Shown piece by piece: positions 26,957-36,090 of a stretch of 64,000 nucleotides of DNA. Numbering within the stretch: position 1 is the first letter of the stretch; the number at the start of each line of letters is the position of its first letter. The notes under the pieces are model-generated. The model was not told the origin of the DNA. It saw nothing but the letters and a program-made list of their open reading frames with translations, and made no database searches. The translations under genes were made by a program, and so were the position numbers. The stretch covers positions 1-64,000 of the forward strand of contig CAKPEI010000001.1 in assembly GCA_934149365.1 (NCBI GenBank), given 5' to 3'. This stretch comes from an uncultured Clostridia bacterium (GTDB taxonomy: Bacteria > Bacillota > Clostridia > TANB77 > CAG-465).

Positions 26957-27256
26957 ATGGGATTAAAAGAAATTCAAAAAGAAGTGTATCAAAACAAAGT
27001 AAATAAGGGTTTTAATATAACAAATGTAGATAAAGAATTCTGTCTGCTATATGGTGAAGTTGCGGAAGCTTTTGAAGCATATAGAAAGAAAAAATCTGAT
27101 TTAGGAGAAGAACTTGCAGATGTTGCAATATATCTTTTAGGTTTATCTGAAATACTAGGTATAGAGTTGCAAGATGAGATAGAAAAGAAGATGAAGAAGA
27201 ACGAAAAAAGAGTATATAAAAAAATAGATGGAGTTACTACAAGAATTAGCGATTAA
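26957..27256 (+). CDS. MazG-like nucleotide pyrophosphohydrolase
   Basis: 99 aa, all-alpha NTP-PPase type. The metal-binding pattern is visible as LLYGEVAEAFEAY (ExxE-like) followed by LGEELADVAIYLLGL (ExxD). Members hydrolyse non-canonical or excess dNTPs. The ATG at 26957 is favoured by aggaag upstream over the GTG three codons earlier. Confidence 0.75.
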   Translation: MGLKEIQKEVYQNKVNKGFNITNVDKEFCLLYGEVAEAFEAYRKKKSDLGEELADVAIYLLGLSEILGIELQDEIEKKMKKNEKRVYKKIDGVTTRISD

Positions 27257-27358
27257 AGGGATGGATGACATATTAATTGACATAACAGTGACAAAATGAT
27301 ATAATATTACTGTAGGCGAAATTTATCCTATAATAATTATTAAAAGGAGACTAGTAGT

Positions 27359-28279
27359 ATGAACGTTGTTATTGTAATTATCGGTTTGGTTTTGCTTGTT
27401 GGAGGTATCTGCCTTGCAATATTTAAACATGTTGATGAAGGCCAGTGCCCTTGGTGGAGCAAACTTGCTATTGTGCTTGGTTTGGTTTTATCCTTGATCG
27501 GAGCATCGTTTCAAATTATTCCTACTGGTTACAGCGGGGTAAAAACAACATTTGGACAGATTTCAAGTGAAGTTTTACCTCGGGGATTTAATTTTAAGAT
27601 TCCTTTTGTGCAGAGCATAAGAACTGTAAATAATAAGCAGCAGGACAAATTGATTGAAACGCAAATTTGGGGAGAAACAATAGAAAAGACACCGGTGTAT
27701 GCAAGTGAAACAATTGTCACTTATCAGATTATGCCAGATGCAGCAGCATGGATATTTTCAAATGTTTCAAACCCGGATGAGGTTATCACAGAGTCACTTG
27801 TGGCTTCGGCGGAAAAATCAGCTATGGTAGAACTTTCGGCAAATGAGGTTACTAATCGTTCTAAGATAGAACCTTTAACAAAAGAAAAGCTCGCAAGTTC
27901 AATAGCTGAGAAATATGGTGAAGGCAAGATAACTATAGTCAAGGTCGTTATAAATCAAATGGACTTTGAAGAAGCATATAACCAGGCTATTGCAGAAAAA
28001 TCCATAGCTCAGCAAAAGCAAGAAAAACAGGAAATTGAAAACAAAACGGCTGTTGCAAAGGCAGAAGCAGATAAAAAGGTAACAATTACAAATGCTGAAG
28101 CAAAAGCAGAGTCTACTCGTATTTCAGCAGAAGCAGAGGCAAATGCGAACAAGTTGTTACAAGAATCACTTACGGATCCTATTTTGAAATCTAAATTTTA
28201 CGAAAAATGGGATGGCAAGCTTCCTCAGGTCATGGGGGAAAAAGCAACAATTGCTAACATAGCTGCAGAAGCTAACTAA
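27359..28279 (+). CDS. SPFH/prohibitin-family membrane protein
   Basis: 306 aa with two N-terminal hydrophobic segments (about residues 3-22 and 36-55), an SPFH domain (VPTGYSGVKTTFGQ-like region, LPRGFNFKIPFVQSI) and a C-terminal Ala/Glu/Lys coiled coil (AEADKKVTITNAEAKAESTR). Family members form ring-like membrane scaffolds. Codon use is less AT-rich than its neighbours, hinting at transfer. Its own promoter TTGACA-17-TATAAT lies at about 27279-27307 and a terminator follows, so it is a single-gene unit. Confidence 0.85.
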   Translation: MNVVIVIIGLVLLVGGICLAIFKHVDEGQCPWWSKLAIVLGLVLSLIGASFQIIPTGYSGVKTTFGQISSEVLPRGFNFKIPFVQSIRTVNNKQQDKLIETQIWGETIEKTPVYASETIVTYQIMPDAAAWIFSNVSNPDEVITESLVASAEKSAMVELSANEVTNRSKIEPLTKEKLASSIAEKYGEGKITIVKVVINQMDFEEAYNQAIAEKSIAQQKQEKQEIENKTAVAKAEADKKVTITNAEAKAESTRISAEAEANANKLLQESLTDPILKSKFYEKWDGKLPQVMGEKATIANIAAEAN

Positions 28280-28287
28280 ATTTGAAA

Positions 28288-28317
28288 GAATGTCCTAAAT
28301 TTTAGGGCATTCTTTTA
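28288..28317 (+). terminator. Terminator after the SPFH gene
   Basis: Imperfect stem GAATGTCCTAAA with TTTAGGGCATTC, followed by TTTT. Confidence 0.65.
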
Positions 28318-28392
28318 TGCAAATAATTGATTTTTAAGCGGGTATATAATATAATATCTAAGTAGAAATGAAACTTTTATGGAGGAAATTGA

Positions 28393-30165
28393 ATGGAGAA
28401 ACTTAATTTAAGAGATAAATATATAGAATTTTTTGAAAGTAAAAATCACGTTAAGATACCGTCTGCACCAGTAGTGCCAGAAAATGATCCTTCGGTTCTT
28501 TTTAATACTGCAGGAATGCAACCACTTGTTCCATATTTAACTGGACAAGATCATCCATATGGAAAAAGACTTTGTGATTATCAAAAATGCGTTAGGACAA
28601 ATGACCTAGACAGTGTAGGTGATACTACACACCATACATTTTTTGAAATGCTTGGAAATTGGTCACTTGGAGATTACTTTAAAAAAGATGCAGTTGCATA
28701 TAGCTTTGAATTTCTAACAAAATGGCTTAATATACCAGTAGAGAGATTAGCAGTTACTGTTTTTAGAGGAAATGATTTAGTTGAAGCAGATAACGAAACA
28801 GCTGGCTATTGGAGAGAAGCTGGAATATCAGACAAAAGAATAAAATTTATGGGTGAGGATGACAACTGGTGGCCTAATATGGAACTTACTGGACCTTGCG
28901 GACCAGACACAGAAATATTCTATTTTAGAAGCAATGATGAAATTCCAGAAGAATTTGACCCTGAAGATGATAGATGGGTAGAAATTTGGAATAATGTATT
29001 TATGCAATATATGCATGAAGATGATGGCTCTTTTTCAGAATTAAAAAGGAAAAATGTTGATACTGGAATGGGAATGGAAAGAGTTACAGCAATACTTGAA
29101 GGTGTAAATGACAACTATATGTCTTCTATTTGGAAAGATATAATAGAAAAGATAGAAGAAATATCTGGTTTACCATATGAAGGTAACGAAAAAGCAATGA
29201 GAGTTATAGCAGACCATTTAAGATGTGCTGTGTTTATAAGTGCAGACCCAGCTGGTATTAAACCTTCTAATACAGATCAAGGCTACATTTTAAGAAGATT
29301 AATAAGAAGAGTAATACGTTATGCAAGAAATTTAAATATAGACATAAATAGTGATTGGGAAAGAGAAATAGCTCTTTTGATAATGTCAAAATATGAGAAC
29401 TACTATTCTGAAATTAAAGAAAATAAAGAAGTTGTTCTTGAAGTTTTAAAAAGCGAAAAAATTAAGTTTAATAAAACCTTAGAAACAGGTTTAAAAGAAT
29501 TTTCAAAAATATCTGAAAACCTAAAAAGACAAGGAATAAATAAACTAAATGGTAAGACTATATTTAGACTATATGATACATTTGGATTTCCACCAGAAGT
29601 TACAAAGGAACTTGCAGAAGAGGCGGAATTTGAGTGTGATATGGAGGGCTTTGAAAAATTCTTTAAGGAGCACCAGGAAAAATCTAGACAAGGTGCTGAG
29701 CAAAAATTCAAAGGTGGTTTAGCAGATCATTCAGAACAAACAATTAAATATCATACAGCAACACATTTACTTAATGCGGCATTAAAAATTGTTGTTGGTA
29801 AAGATGTTCATCAAAAAGGTTCAAATATTACTACAGAAAGAATGAGATTTGATTTTTCTTGTGACCATAAGCTTACTGATGATGAGAAAAAACAAACTGA
29901 GGATTTGGTTAATAAATGGATAGAAGAAGGTCTGGATGTAACAGTTGCTGAAATGAAAAAAGAAGATGCAATTAAATCTGGAGCTGAATGTATGTTTGTT
30001 GAAAAATATCCTGATGTTGTAACTGTTTATACAATTGGAGATGTTTCAAAAGAATTATGTGGTGGACCACATGTGAAGAACACAAAAGAGTTAGGACACT
30101 TTAAGATAAAGAAAGAAGAAGCTAGCTCTGCAGGAGTAAGAAGAATTAAGGCTATATTAGAATAG
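28393..30165 (+). CDS. alaS: Alanine--tRNA ligase, short form without C-Ala domain
   Basis: 590 aa against about 870-880 in most bacteria. The class II catalytic domain (FNTAGMQPLVPYLTG, TDLDSVGDTTHHTFFEMLGNWSLGDYF equivalent, GMGMERV, DHLRCAVF) and the tRNA-recognition region are present, as is the editing domain (HTATHLL, KELCGGPHVK). The chain ends soon after SSAGVRRIKAILE, so the C-terminal oligomerisation domain is missing. It ends cleanly with hinT 19 nt downstream, so this is not an obvious frameshift. A second full-length alaS elsewhere cannot be excluded. Confidence 0.9.
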   Translation: MEKLNLRDKYIEFFESKNHVKIPSAPVVPENDPSVLFNTAGMQPLVPYLTGQDHPYGKRLCDYQKCVRTNDLDSVGDTTHHTFFEMLGNWSLGDYFKKDAVAYSFEFLTKWLNIPVERLAVTVFRGNDLVEADNETAGYWREAGISDKRIKFMGEDDNWWPNMELTGPCGPDTEIFYFRSNDEIPEEFDPEDDRWVEIWNNVFMQYMHEDDGSFSELKRKNVDTGMGMERVTAILEGVNDNYMSSIWKDIIEKIEEISGLPYEGNEKAMRVIADHLRCAVFISADPAGIKPSNTDQGYILRRLIRRVIRYARNLNIDINSDWEREIALLIMSKYENYYSEIKENKEVVLEVLKSEKIKFNKTLETGLKEFSKISENLKRQGINKLNGKTIFRLYDTFGFPPEVTKELAEEAEFECDMEGFEKFFKEHQEKSRQGAEQKFKGGLADHSEQTIKYHTATHLLNAALKIVVGKDVHQKGSNITTERMRFDFSCDHKLTDDEKKQTEDLVNKWIEEGLDVTVAEMKKEDAIKSGAECMFVEKYPDVVTVYTIGDVSKELCGGPHVKNTKELGHFKIKKEEASSAGVRRIKAILE

Positions 30166-30183
30166 CTTTTAGGAGGTAATAAT

Positions 30184-30525
30184 ATGAGTTGTTTATTTTG
30201 TAATATAGCAGCAAAGCAGATACCGTCTAGTAAGGTATATGAGGACGAATATGTTTATGCATTTAAAGATATTCATCCAGTAGCACCTGTACATATTATA
30301 GTAATTCCTAAACATCATGTAGAAAGTGCTAATGATATAACTAATAAAAATAGCATAGAAATTGGTAGAGTGTTTGAAGCTATACCAAAAATAGCAAGAA
30401 TTGCTATGGTAGATAAAAAAGGTTATAGAGTTATCACTAACATAGGTGAAGATGCCGGACAAACAGTAAAACATTTACACTTCCATATAATAGGTGGAAA
30501 GAAATTAGGTGAGAAAATAATATAA
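30184..30525 (+). CDS. hinT: HIT-family nucleotide-binding protein
   Basis: 113 aa histidine-triad hydrolase, probably acting on adenosine 5'-phosphoramidates. It shows CLFCNIAAKQIPSSKVYE, FKDIHPVAPVHIIVIPKHH and the triad HLHFHIIGG. The Cys-x-x-Cys N-terminus is the zinc form common in bacteria. SD ttaggaggt. Its stop overlaps the next start (TAATG). Confidence 0.93.
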   Translation: MSCLFCNIAAKQIPSSKVYEDEYVYAFKDIHPVAPVHIIVIPKHHVESANDITNKNSIEIGRVFEAIPKIARIAMVDKKGYRVITNIGEDAGQTVKHLHFHIIGGKKLGEKII

Positions 30526-31445
30526 TGGTAAGACTTATTATTGCTAACCCATATGCTGGAAACAAAAGAGGAAGTAAATATGCCAGGACAATGGAAAAGG
30601 TATTTGACAATTTAAAAAAAGAAGGTAGTTGTCAAAATGATAATATTTTCATTGAGTTTACAGAATATATAGGACATGCTACTGAAATAGTTTTAGAATA
30701 TGGTATTATGTATAGACATGATACTGTGGTTGTATACTGTATTGGTGGGGATGGTACTGTTTCAGAGATTGCTACAGCAATTAATGGAAAAGACAATATG
30801 TCTATGGTAGTAATTCCAAAAGGTACGGGAAATGATTTTTCTAAGGCAATAAACTCATATAACAGTATTAGGAAATTAGTTAAAACTAGTTTGACTAAAA
30901 ATCCAGAAAAAGTTGATTGCATAGAGGTCAAAAATAAAGTAGTTACTAATATGATAAATACTGGCATAGATGCTGCAATAGTAGCAAATTTAAGGTATTT
31001 TAGAAAGATCCCTTTTATATCTGGAAAAATGAAGTATAAATTATCTATACTATATACTGTATTTACGCCTAAAATATATAACATGAAGATAAGAGTAGAT
31101 GATAAAGTATATAAAGGGAAGTATACTTTAGTTGCTATTGGAAATAATAAATACTGTGGTGGAGGCGTAAATATTTTACCTAATGCCAATATTCAGGATG
31201 GTATGTTAGATGTATGTATTGTTAAGAATACTACATTACTTCAAAAGATAATGTATTTACCAAAAATTACAAAGGGAAAACATGAAAATTTAGCAATAGT
31301 AAAGATACTAAGAGGGAAGAATATATCTGTAGCTTCTAATAGAAAATTACCTGTAAGTTTTGATGGAGAAGTTCAATATATTAAAGGCTTTAGAGCAAAA
31401 ATATCTGAAAAGTCACTTAATGTTATAAAAACACTTGACAAATAA
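30525..31445 (+). CDS. Diacylglycerol kinase family lipid kinase
   Basis: 306 aa DAGK_cat-type enzyme, with the nucleotide-binding GGDGTVSEIATAI and PKGTGNDFSKAI motifs and a C-terminal SFDGE. Likely phosphorylates diacylglycerol or a related lipid; DgkB- or YegS-like. Translationally coupled to hinT through a 1-base overlap. Confidence 0.88.
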   Translation: MVRLIIANPYAGNKRGSKYARTMEKVFDNLKKEGSCQNDNIFIEFTEYIGHATEIVLEYGIMYRHDTVVVYCIGGDGTVSEIATAINGKDNMSMVVIPKGTGNDFSKAINSYNSIRKLVKTSLTKNPEKVDCIEVKNKVVTNMINTGIDAAIVANLRYFRKIPFISGKMKYKLSILYTVFTPKIYNMKIRVDDKVYKGKYTLVAIGNNKYCGGGVNILPNANIQDGMLDVCIVKNTTLLQKIMYLPKITKGKHENLAIVKILRGKNISVASNRKLPVSFDGEVQYIKGFRAKISEKSLNVIKTLDK

Positions 31446-31474
31446 CATAAAATTTTGTAAAATAAATAGTGCGT

Positions 31475-31552
31475 GGTGGGTATAGCTCAGTTGGTTAGAG
31501 CGCTGGTTTGTGGCACCAGAGGTCATGGGTTCGAATCCCATTACCCACCCCA
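31475..31552 (+). tRNA. tRNA-His (GUG)
   Basis: Cloverleaf with anticodon stem CTGGT/ACCAG and loop TTGTGGC (anticodon GTG), T-loop GTTCGAATC and encoded CCA. An extra G opposite the discriminator C gives the G-1 identity base of tRNA-His. Confidence 0.95.
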
Positions 31553-31565
31553 CTAAAACAAATAT

Positions 31566-31640
31566 TGGGATGTAGCCAAGCGGTAAGGCACCACACTTTG
31601 ACTGTGGCATTCGTTGGTTCGAATCCAGCCATCCCAGCCA
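31566..31640 (+). tRNA. tRNA-Gln (UUG)
   Basis: Acceptor TGGGATG/CATCCCA, anticodon stem CCACA/TGTGG with loop CTTTGAC (anticodon TTG), T-loop GTTCGAATC, encoded CCA. It follows tRNA-His by 13 nt, so a joint transcript is likely. Confidence 0.95.
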
Positions 31641-31732
31641 ATTATTAATCTTGGAAGACCTTTATGTAGAGGAATTTCAAGTTTTTTTATGCAAAGTGTT
31701 AAAATTTAGAAGTAGTTAAGAGGTGTAAAAAA

Positions 31733-32155
31733 ATGAACAAAGAAGAAATAGAAGTTAAATATGAGATAAATGCAGAAGATTTTTGCAAAATAAGAGAAAG
31801 TCTAAAATGGAACAAGTTAGATGAAAAACAGGTAGAAAAAGCCATAAATAATTCTATGATAAATATATCTGTAATGTGTAATGGCAAATGTGTTGGAGTA
31901 GGTAGAATTGTAGGAGACTCTGTTTTAAAAGGGATGCTTACGGATATAATGGTAATGAAAGAATATCAGGGAAAAGGTATAGGCAAATTAATTGTAACAG
32001 GTTTATTAAACAAACTGGATGAATGGGTAAAAGAAGGAGAAGCTTTTCAATTAGAGGCTAATCCTACATTTGGAAATAGAGAATTCTATATTAAATGTGG
32101 GATGAAATACAAACCACAAAATCAAGATGGTGTATATATTTGGATAAATAGATAA
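31733..32155 (+). CDS. GNAT-family N-acetyltransferase
   Basis: 140 aa single-domain GNAT fold. The acetyl-CoA-binding motif A is visible as LTDIMVMKEYQGKGIGKLIVTGLL; motif B ends with EFYIKCGMKYKPQ. The substrate cannot be told. SD aagaggtg. Confidence 0.88.
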   Translation: MNKEEIEVKYEINAEDFCKIRESLKWNKLDEKQVEKAINNSMINISVMCNGKCVGVGRIVGDSVLKGMLTDIMVMKEYQGKGIGKLIVTGLLNKLDEWVKEGEAFQLEANPTFGNREFYIKCGMKYKPQNQDGVYIWINR

Positions 32156-32187
32156 AAAAGTCAGCTGGAAAATTAATTCCAGCTGAT
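32153..32187. terminator. Bidirectional terminator
   Basis: A perfect 10-bp stem TCAGCTGGAA/TTCCAGCTGA. The minus-strand side has a CTTTTTT tail serving the 32195 gene; it can also stop GNAT transcription. Confidence 0.8.
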
Positions 32188-32194
32188 ACTTTGT

Positions 32195-32899
32195 TTAGGA
32201 GATAGCTTTCTCACCGTTTGAGAAAGGAACAAATTGGTATTCTTCTCTGTACCCAGCGTTTGATAACAGGTCATATATTCCGTCAAAATATTTTACTGTA
32301 TATGTTCGACCATCATCTGACTGAATAACAAGTGTACCATTGTTCTGTCCGTAAGTACCTATGAGCTTTTCTGCCTCGCTTGTTATAAAGCAATTGTTAA
32401 TGTTAGGTTCAATTGTTGTTTCATAATAAAAATGCTTTACTTCAATGCCACCGACAGGAATTTCTTTTGCTCTTGTTAAGATTTCTTGAGGAAGCGGTTT
32501 TACGTTGCGACTTCTTGCAATTTTTCTTGCCTTTTCTCTTGTATTATCCCATCTTAACTGTTCACATCTTGCATTAAGATTGCGCCAAGTTTCTCGCATG
32601 TTTTTAGGATAATCCCAGTTAGAAAAAGGAACGAAGATGTTCTTCTGAATAAAACCTTTTGCTTTCAAAATTTCAACGAAATTTTCAACATAAGGTATAA
32701 CATAGTTTACAAGATCTTCGTCAACGAAGGTTAAGGTGCCGTTGTTCATGTTGTAAATCATTGCTTCCCGAGTAGGAATTACTGTTGATTCTTTATCCCA
32801 TTGAGGATATACTGCTATAATCCCGCATGCAGGAATCTTAAATGCCATTTCTTTGAGCTCTGCAAAGTTTTCCGGTCTGTTTGTTGTTACGTTTGTCAT
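32195..32899 (-). CDS. Orphan protein with two related halves, 234 aa
   Basis: No family recognised. Soluble, no signal peptide. Two halves look related: each has IP(A/V)GGI or IPACGI, a Tyr-rich strand, NNGTL followed by a hydrophobic strand, and FVPFSN (residues about 91 and 224), which suggests internal duplication. Codon use (CGT, GTT, GCC, CTT) is less AT-biased than its neighbours. The SD is aggag on the minus strand. The promoter TTGATT-17-TATAAT has a TTTATGTAAAA-type spacer shared with other orphans. Confidence 0.65.
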   Translation of the reverse strand: MTNVTTNRPENFAELKEMAFKIPACGIIAVYPQWDKESTVIPTREAMIYNMNNGTLTFVDEDLVNYVIPYVENFVEILKAKGFIQKNIFVPFSNWDYPKNMRETWRNLNARCEQLRWDNTREKARKIARSRNVKPLPQEILTRAKEIPVGGIEVKHFYYETTIEPNINNCFITSEAEKLIGTYGQNNGTLVIQSDDGRTYTVKYFDGIYDLLSNAGYREEYQFVPFSNGEKAIS

Positions 32900-33150
32900 A
32901 ATGAATTCTCCTTTTCTGCCTACACATTAAATGTGAGGTCTTTAAAAATATTTTTAATATATAATAACAGGTTGCCCTGATTATTATCTTTCCTGATATA
33001 TATTAATATAACATCATATAAATATAACATACATTAATTATACCACATTTTACATAAAAAATCAATTTTGGAAGGCTTTATGGCCCTTGTGAATAAAAGG
33101 AATAACCTTTCATATAAATGGTAATATATCAAAAAAGGAGAATATGTAAT

Positions 33151-34089
33151 ATGAAAGATATAAGAGGTGACATGCATGTTGATACAATTGAGTTTGCACT
33201 AGATAATAACATGAAGTTAGATGATAGAAAGCTTGAATTTAACATGTTTGATATTAATGAGTATTTGCCATATATACAATTTATGGCATGCTTTGTTCAT
33301 GATAAATATATTGATAGGGGATATGAAAGGTATAAAAGTATACTAGATTGTTATAATACCTCACTAAATAACTTTAGTAAGGTAATAAAGATAGAAGAAA
33401 AAGAAGATATTGAAAAAGTAAGAATAAATAATAAATTAGGAACGTTACTTACTGTTGAAAATGCAGTAGCATTAGACGGAAGACTGGAAAATGTATATAA
33501 CATGTATGATGACGGCGTAAGAGTTATGGGTATAACCTGGAATTTTGAAAATCAGTTAGCAACAGGTTGTATGTCAAAATATGATACAGGGCTTACAGAA
33601 TTTGGTGCTAAATGTATAAAAGTAATGAATAAAATTAACATGATAGTAGACGTATCACATGCTTCTTTAAATACATTTTGGAATATAGCGAAAATTACAG
33701 ACAAACCTATTGTTGCTTCACATTCTAATGTGTATAGTTTATGTAAGCATAAAAGGAATTTGAAAGATAATCAGATAAAAGAAATTGCTAAACTTAATGG
33801 AATTATTGGAATAACATATAGCAAAGATTTTTTAAGCAATAGTAACAGTGCTACAATAAATGATGTTATAAAGCACATAAGGTATGTTAGTGATTTGGTA
33901 GGAGTAAAACATGTTTGTTTAGGAAGTGATTTTGATGGAGTTGATGTGGAAAAACTTCCAGAAAATTTAAAAGGCGTAAAAGATATAAATAAAATAGAGG
34001 AATGTTTAACACTAAATAGTTTTAATAAAAATGAGATAAAAGATATAATGGGAGAGAATTTAAGTAGATTTTTAATGGAAAATATATAA
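33151..34089 (+). CDS. Membrane dipeptidase (peptidase M19 family)
   Basis: 312 aa zinc dipeptidase of the renal-dipeptidase family: DMHVDT (first His-x-Asp pair), VSHAS, VASHSN and GSDFDGV in the expected order. Likely cleaves small dipeptides, possibly with D-residues. The ATG at 33151 follows aaaggag at good distance; the in-frame ATG at 33118 does not. Confidence 0.88.
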   Translation: MKDIRGDMHVDTIEFALDNNMKLDDRKLEFNMFDINEYLPYIQFMACFVHDKYIDRGYERYKSILDCYNTSLNNFSKVIKIEEKEDIEKVRINNKLGTLLTVENAVALDGRLENVYNMYDDGVRVMGITWNFENQLATGCMSKYDTGLTEFGAKCIKVMNKINMIVDVSHASLNTFWNIAKITDKPIVASHSNVYSLCKHKRNLKDNQIKEIAKLNGIIGITYSKDFLSNSNSATINDVIKHIRYVSDLVGVKHVCLGSDFDGVDVEKLPENLKGVKDINKIEECLTLNSFNKNEIKDIMGENLSRFLMENI

Positions 34090-34093
34090 AAAA

Positions 34094-34120
34094 ATACCTG
34101 CTAAAAAGCAGGTATATATA
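34094..34120 (+). terminator. Terminator after the dipeptidase gene
   Basis: Stem ATACCTGC/GCAGGTAT, loop TAAAAA, followed by a weak AT tail. Confidence 0.6.
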
Positions 34121-34121
34121 T

Positions 34122-34196
34122 TGGCTGGGGTACTAGGATTCGAACCTAGGAATGTCGGAATCAGAATCCGATGCCTTACCACTTGGCGATACCCCA
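34122..34196 (-). tRNA. tRNA-Gln (CUG)
   Basis: On the minus strand: acceptor TGGGGTA/TACCCCA, anticodon stem TCGGA/TCCGA with loop TTCTGAT (anticodon CTG), T-loop GTTCGAATC, encoded CCA. It complements the UUG isoacceptor at 31566. Confidence 0.95.
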
Positions 34197-34350
34197 AAAC
34201 ATAGACATATTATACTATTTTATTTTTCAGTTTTCAATATATAACTGCTTTATTTCTAAAATTTGTTTATAGGTTGAAATTTGAGCAAAGATATAATATA
34301 ATAGCAAGCATATAGAGATATAATTTAATTATATCATACCAGGAGGTATT

Positions 34351-35478
34351 ATGAGAGTACTAATACTTTATGCTAAAGCTGGTAATGGACATTTTAAAGC
34401 GGCTGAAGCAATTAAAGAAAAATTAAATGAACATTATAAAGATGTAGAGGTTGTATTTGAAGATGGATTAGAATATTCTAGTAGAATAGCAAATCAAATA
34501 GTAGTTAAAGGCTATGCTAATATGACAAAATTAATTCCAAGTATGTGGGGAGCTATATATTCAAAGGCAGATACTAAAGAAAAAACAACACTAAATGAGA
34601 TTGCTAAATTAATACATAAGGGACTTACAATAAGACTTAAAAAATTACTAAGAGAAGTAAGACCTGATATCATTGTATCAACGCATCCATTTGTTTCTAA
34701 GACATGCGCATACTTAAAGAAAAAGAATAAAACAGATGCTAAGATAGTAACAATACTTACTGATTATGCAGTGCATAATATGTGGCTTGAAGATAATAAA
34801 TATTATGATAAGATATTAGTTGCAACAGAGGAAATGAAGGATGATTGTATAGAATCATACAATATAGAAGAAGAAAAAGTTGTAGTTACAGGTATACCTA
34901 CATCACTAAAATTCGCTGAAAAATATGACAGAGAAAAAACACTTAAAGAATATGGCTTGGAAGATAAACTTACGTTCCTATTTTTTGCAGGTGGTGGTCA
35001 AGGCATAGGTCAATCTAAAGATATATTTGAAGAATTGTTAAATATAGATGGCGATTTTCAAGTTGTTGCAGTATCTGGTAAAAATGAAAAGCAAAAGGCT
35101 AAGTTTGAAATAATGGCAAATAGTTGTAATAAAAAAATTGTGGTACTAGGTTATACTAATGATGTACCTGCACTTATGAATATGTGCGATTTTGTTATAT
35201 CTAAACCAGGTGGGCTTACTTCAACAGAATGTTTAGTTATGAATAAACCTATGATTATAATAAACCCAATACCAGGTCAAGAAGAACAAAATGCAATATA
35301 TTTTACAAACAACGGAACAGCAATAAGAGCTTATGAGGGGGAGCCATTACGCCACCCTATAAATACACTTGTAAAAGATAAGTTTAGAGTAAATCAATTA
35401 AAAGAGATGTGTAAGAAAATAGCAAGGCCAAATGCGGTAGATGAAATTGTAAAAAACATAATAGAATTATATGAGTAA
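34351..35478 (+). CDS. Processive diacylglycerol glucosyltransferase-like (GT28/MGDG synthase family)
   Basis: 375 aa with an N-terminal MGDG_synth domain (LILYAKAGNGHFKAAEAI) and a C-terminal GT28 domain (FFAGGGQGIG; VISKPGGLTSTECL; NPIPGQEEQNA). Such enzymes transfer glucose or galactose from the UDP-sugar to diacylglycerol, supplying membrane glycolipid and lipoteichoic-acid anchors (UgtP type). SD aggaggt. Promoter TTGAAA-17-TATAAT at about 34275-34303. Confidence 0.85.
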   Translation: MRVLILYAKAGNGHFKAAEAIKEKLNEHYKDVEVVFEDGLEYSSRIANQIVVKGYANMTKLIPSMWGAIYSKADTKEKTTLNEIAKLIHKGLTIRLKKLLREVRPDIIVSTHPFVSKTCAYLKKKNKTDAKIVTILTDYAVHNMWLEDNKYYDKILVATEEMKDDCIESYNIEEEKVVVTGIPTSLKFAEKYDREKTLKEYGLEDKLTFLFFAGGGQGIGQSKDIFEELLNIDGDFQVVAVSGKNEKQKAKFEIMANSCNKKIVVLGYTNDVPALMNMCDFVISKPGGLTSTECLVMNKPMIIINPIPGQEEQNAIYFTNNGTAIRAYEGEPLRHPINTLVKDKFRVNQLKEMCKKIARPNAVDEIVKNIIELYE

Positions 35479-35483
35479 AGTAA

Positions 35484-35516
35484 AAGGGCAAGAAATTATT
35501 ATTCTTGCCCTTTTTC
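35484..35516. terminator. Terminator between convergent genes
   Basis: 12-bp stem AAGGGCAAGAA/TTCTTGCCCTT with loop ATTATTA and a T-tract. Confidence 0.9.
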
Positions 35517-35519
35517 ACG

Positions 35520-35936
35520 CTACATAGCGTAATAGTAATTACCTTCGTATTCAAATTGATAAGCAGTAGAAAAATCTCTAACGTACCGAATGTCAACTAT
35601 TTCTTGTGGTGTTGAAATATCGTCTGCTAATTTTTCTCTACTAAATTCAGGAAAACATATCTTTATAATTTCCTTAAGTGTTGAAGGCCCGCTTCCTGAG
35701 TAACCTGCCGTTAAATCCAAGAAAACAGCAGTGCCATCTTCAAAGAACAGTTTTGCGGGAGCCTCATTATTAATACCTTTCATAACTTCATAGTTTATTG
35801 TAATAAGTTTTACTTTATTTGGACATATAATTTGTGAAGCTACAAGCCGCTTGAAATTATTGAAAATCGTATCTGTTGATCCCCTAAGATGAATAAAAGT
35901 TTTAATGCTTATTGTTTTTAGATTTTTGCTTTCCAT
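35520..35936 (-). CDS. Orphan protein, 138 aa
   Basis: No family recognised. Soluble, mixed alpha/beta by appearance, with FEDGTAVFLDLTAGYSGSGPST in the middle and a Tyr-rich C-terminus (YEGNYYYAM). SD aaggag on the minus strand. Promoter TTGACT-17-TAAAAT with GTTTACATAAAC in the spacer, as in the other orphan genes of this window. Flanked by a terminator, so it is a single-gene unit. Confidence 0.6.
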   Translation of the reverse strand: MESKNLKTISIKTFIHLRGSTDTIFNNFKRLVASQIICPNKVKLITINYEVMKGINNEAPAKLFFEDGTAVFLDLTAGYSGSGPSTLKEIIKICFPEFSREKLADDISTPQEIVDIRYVRDFSTAYQFEYEGNYYYAM

Positions 35937-36090
35937 GGTTTAAACACTCCTTAAAATAATTATATTTTTAATTTTAAAACAAATACCATATATATTTTAC
36001 CATGTTTATGTAAACAAGTCAAATTTTAAGCAAAAGATATATCACTATTTGATAAAATGTGATATAATATGCTAAAAAGGAGAGTAAAAA

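Noticed and set aside
27359..28279. Treating the SPFH gene as part of the same TTTACATAAA group as the orphan genes
   Set aside because: Its composition also deviates, but its promoter lacks the motif and its family is recognisable.
28318..28392. T-box leader in front of alaS
   Set aside because: Only about 110 nt lie between the genes, and no T-box sequence or specifier hairpin is visible; a plain promoter (TTGATT-17-TATAAT) fits.
30193..30474. Minus-strand ORF across hinT and similar shadows in the LRR, pilin-like and comEC genes
   Set aside because: No SD, low-complexity Leu/Tyr/Phe-rich translations, and full overlap with well-supported genes.
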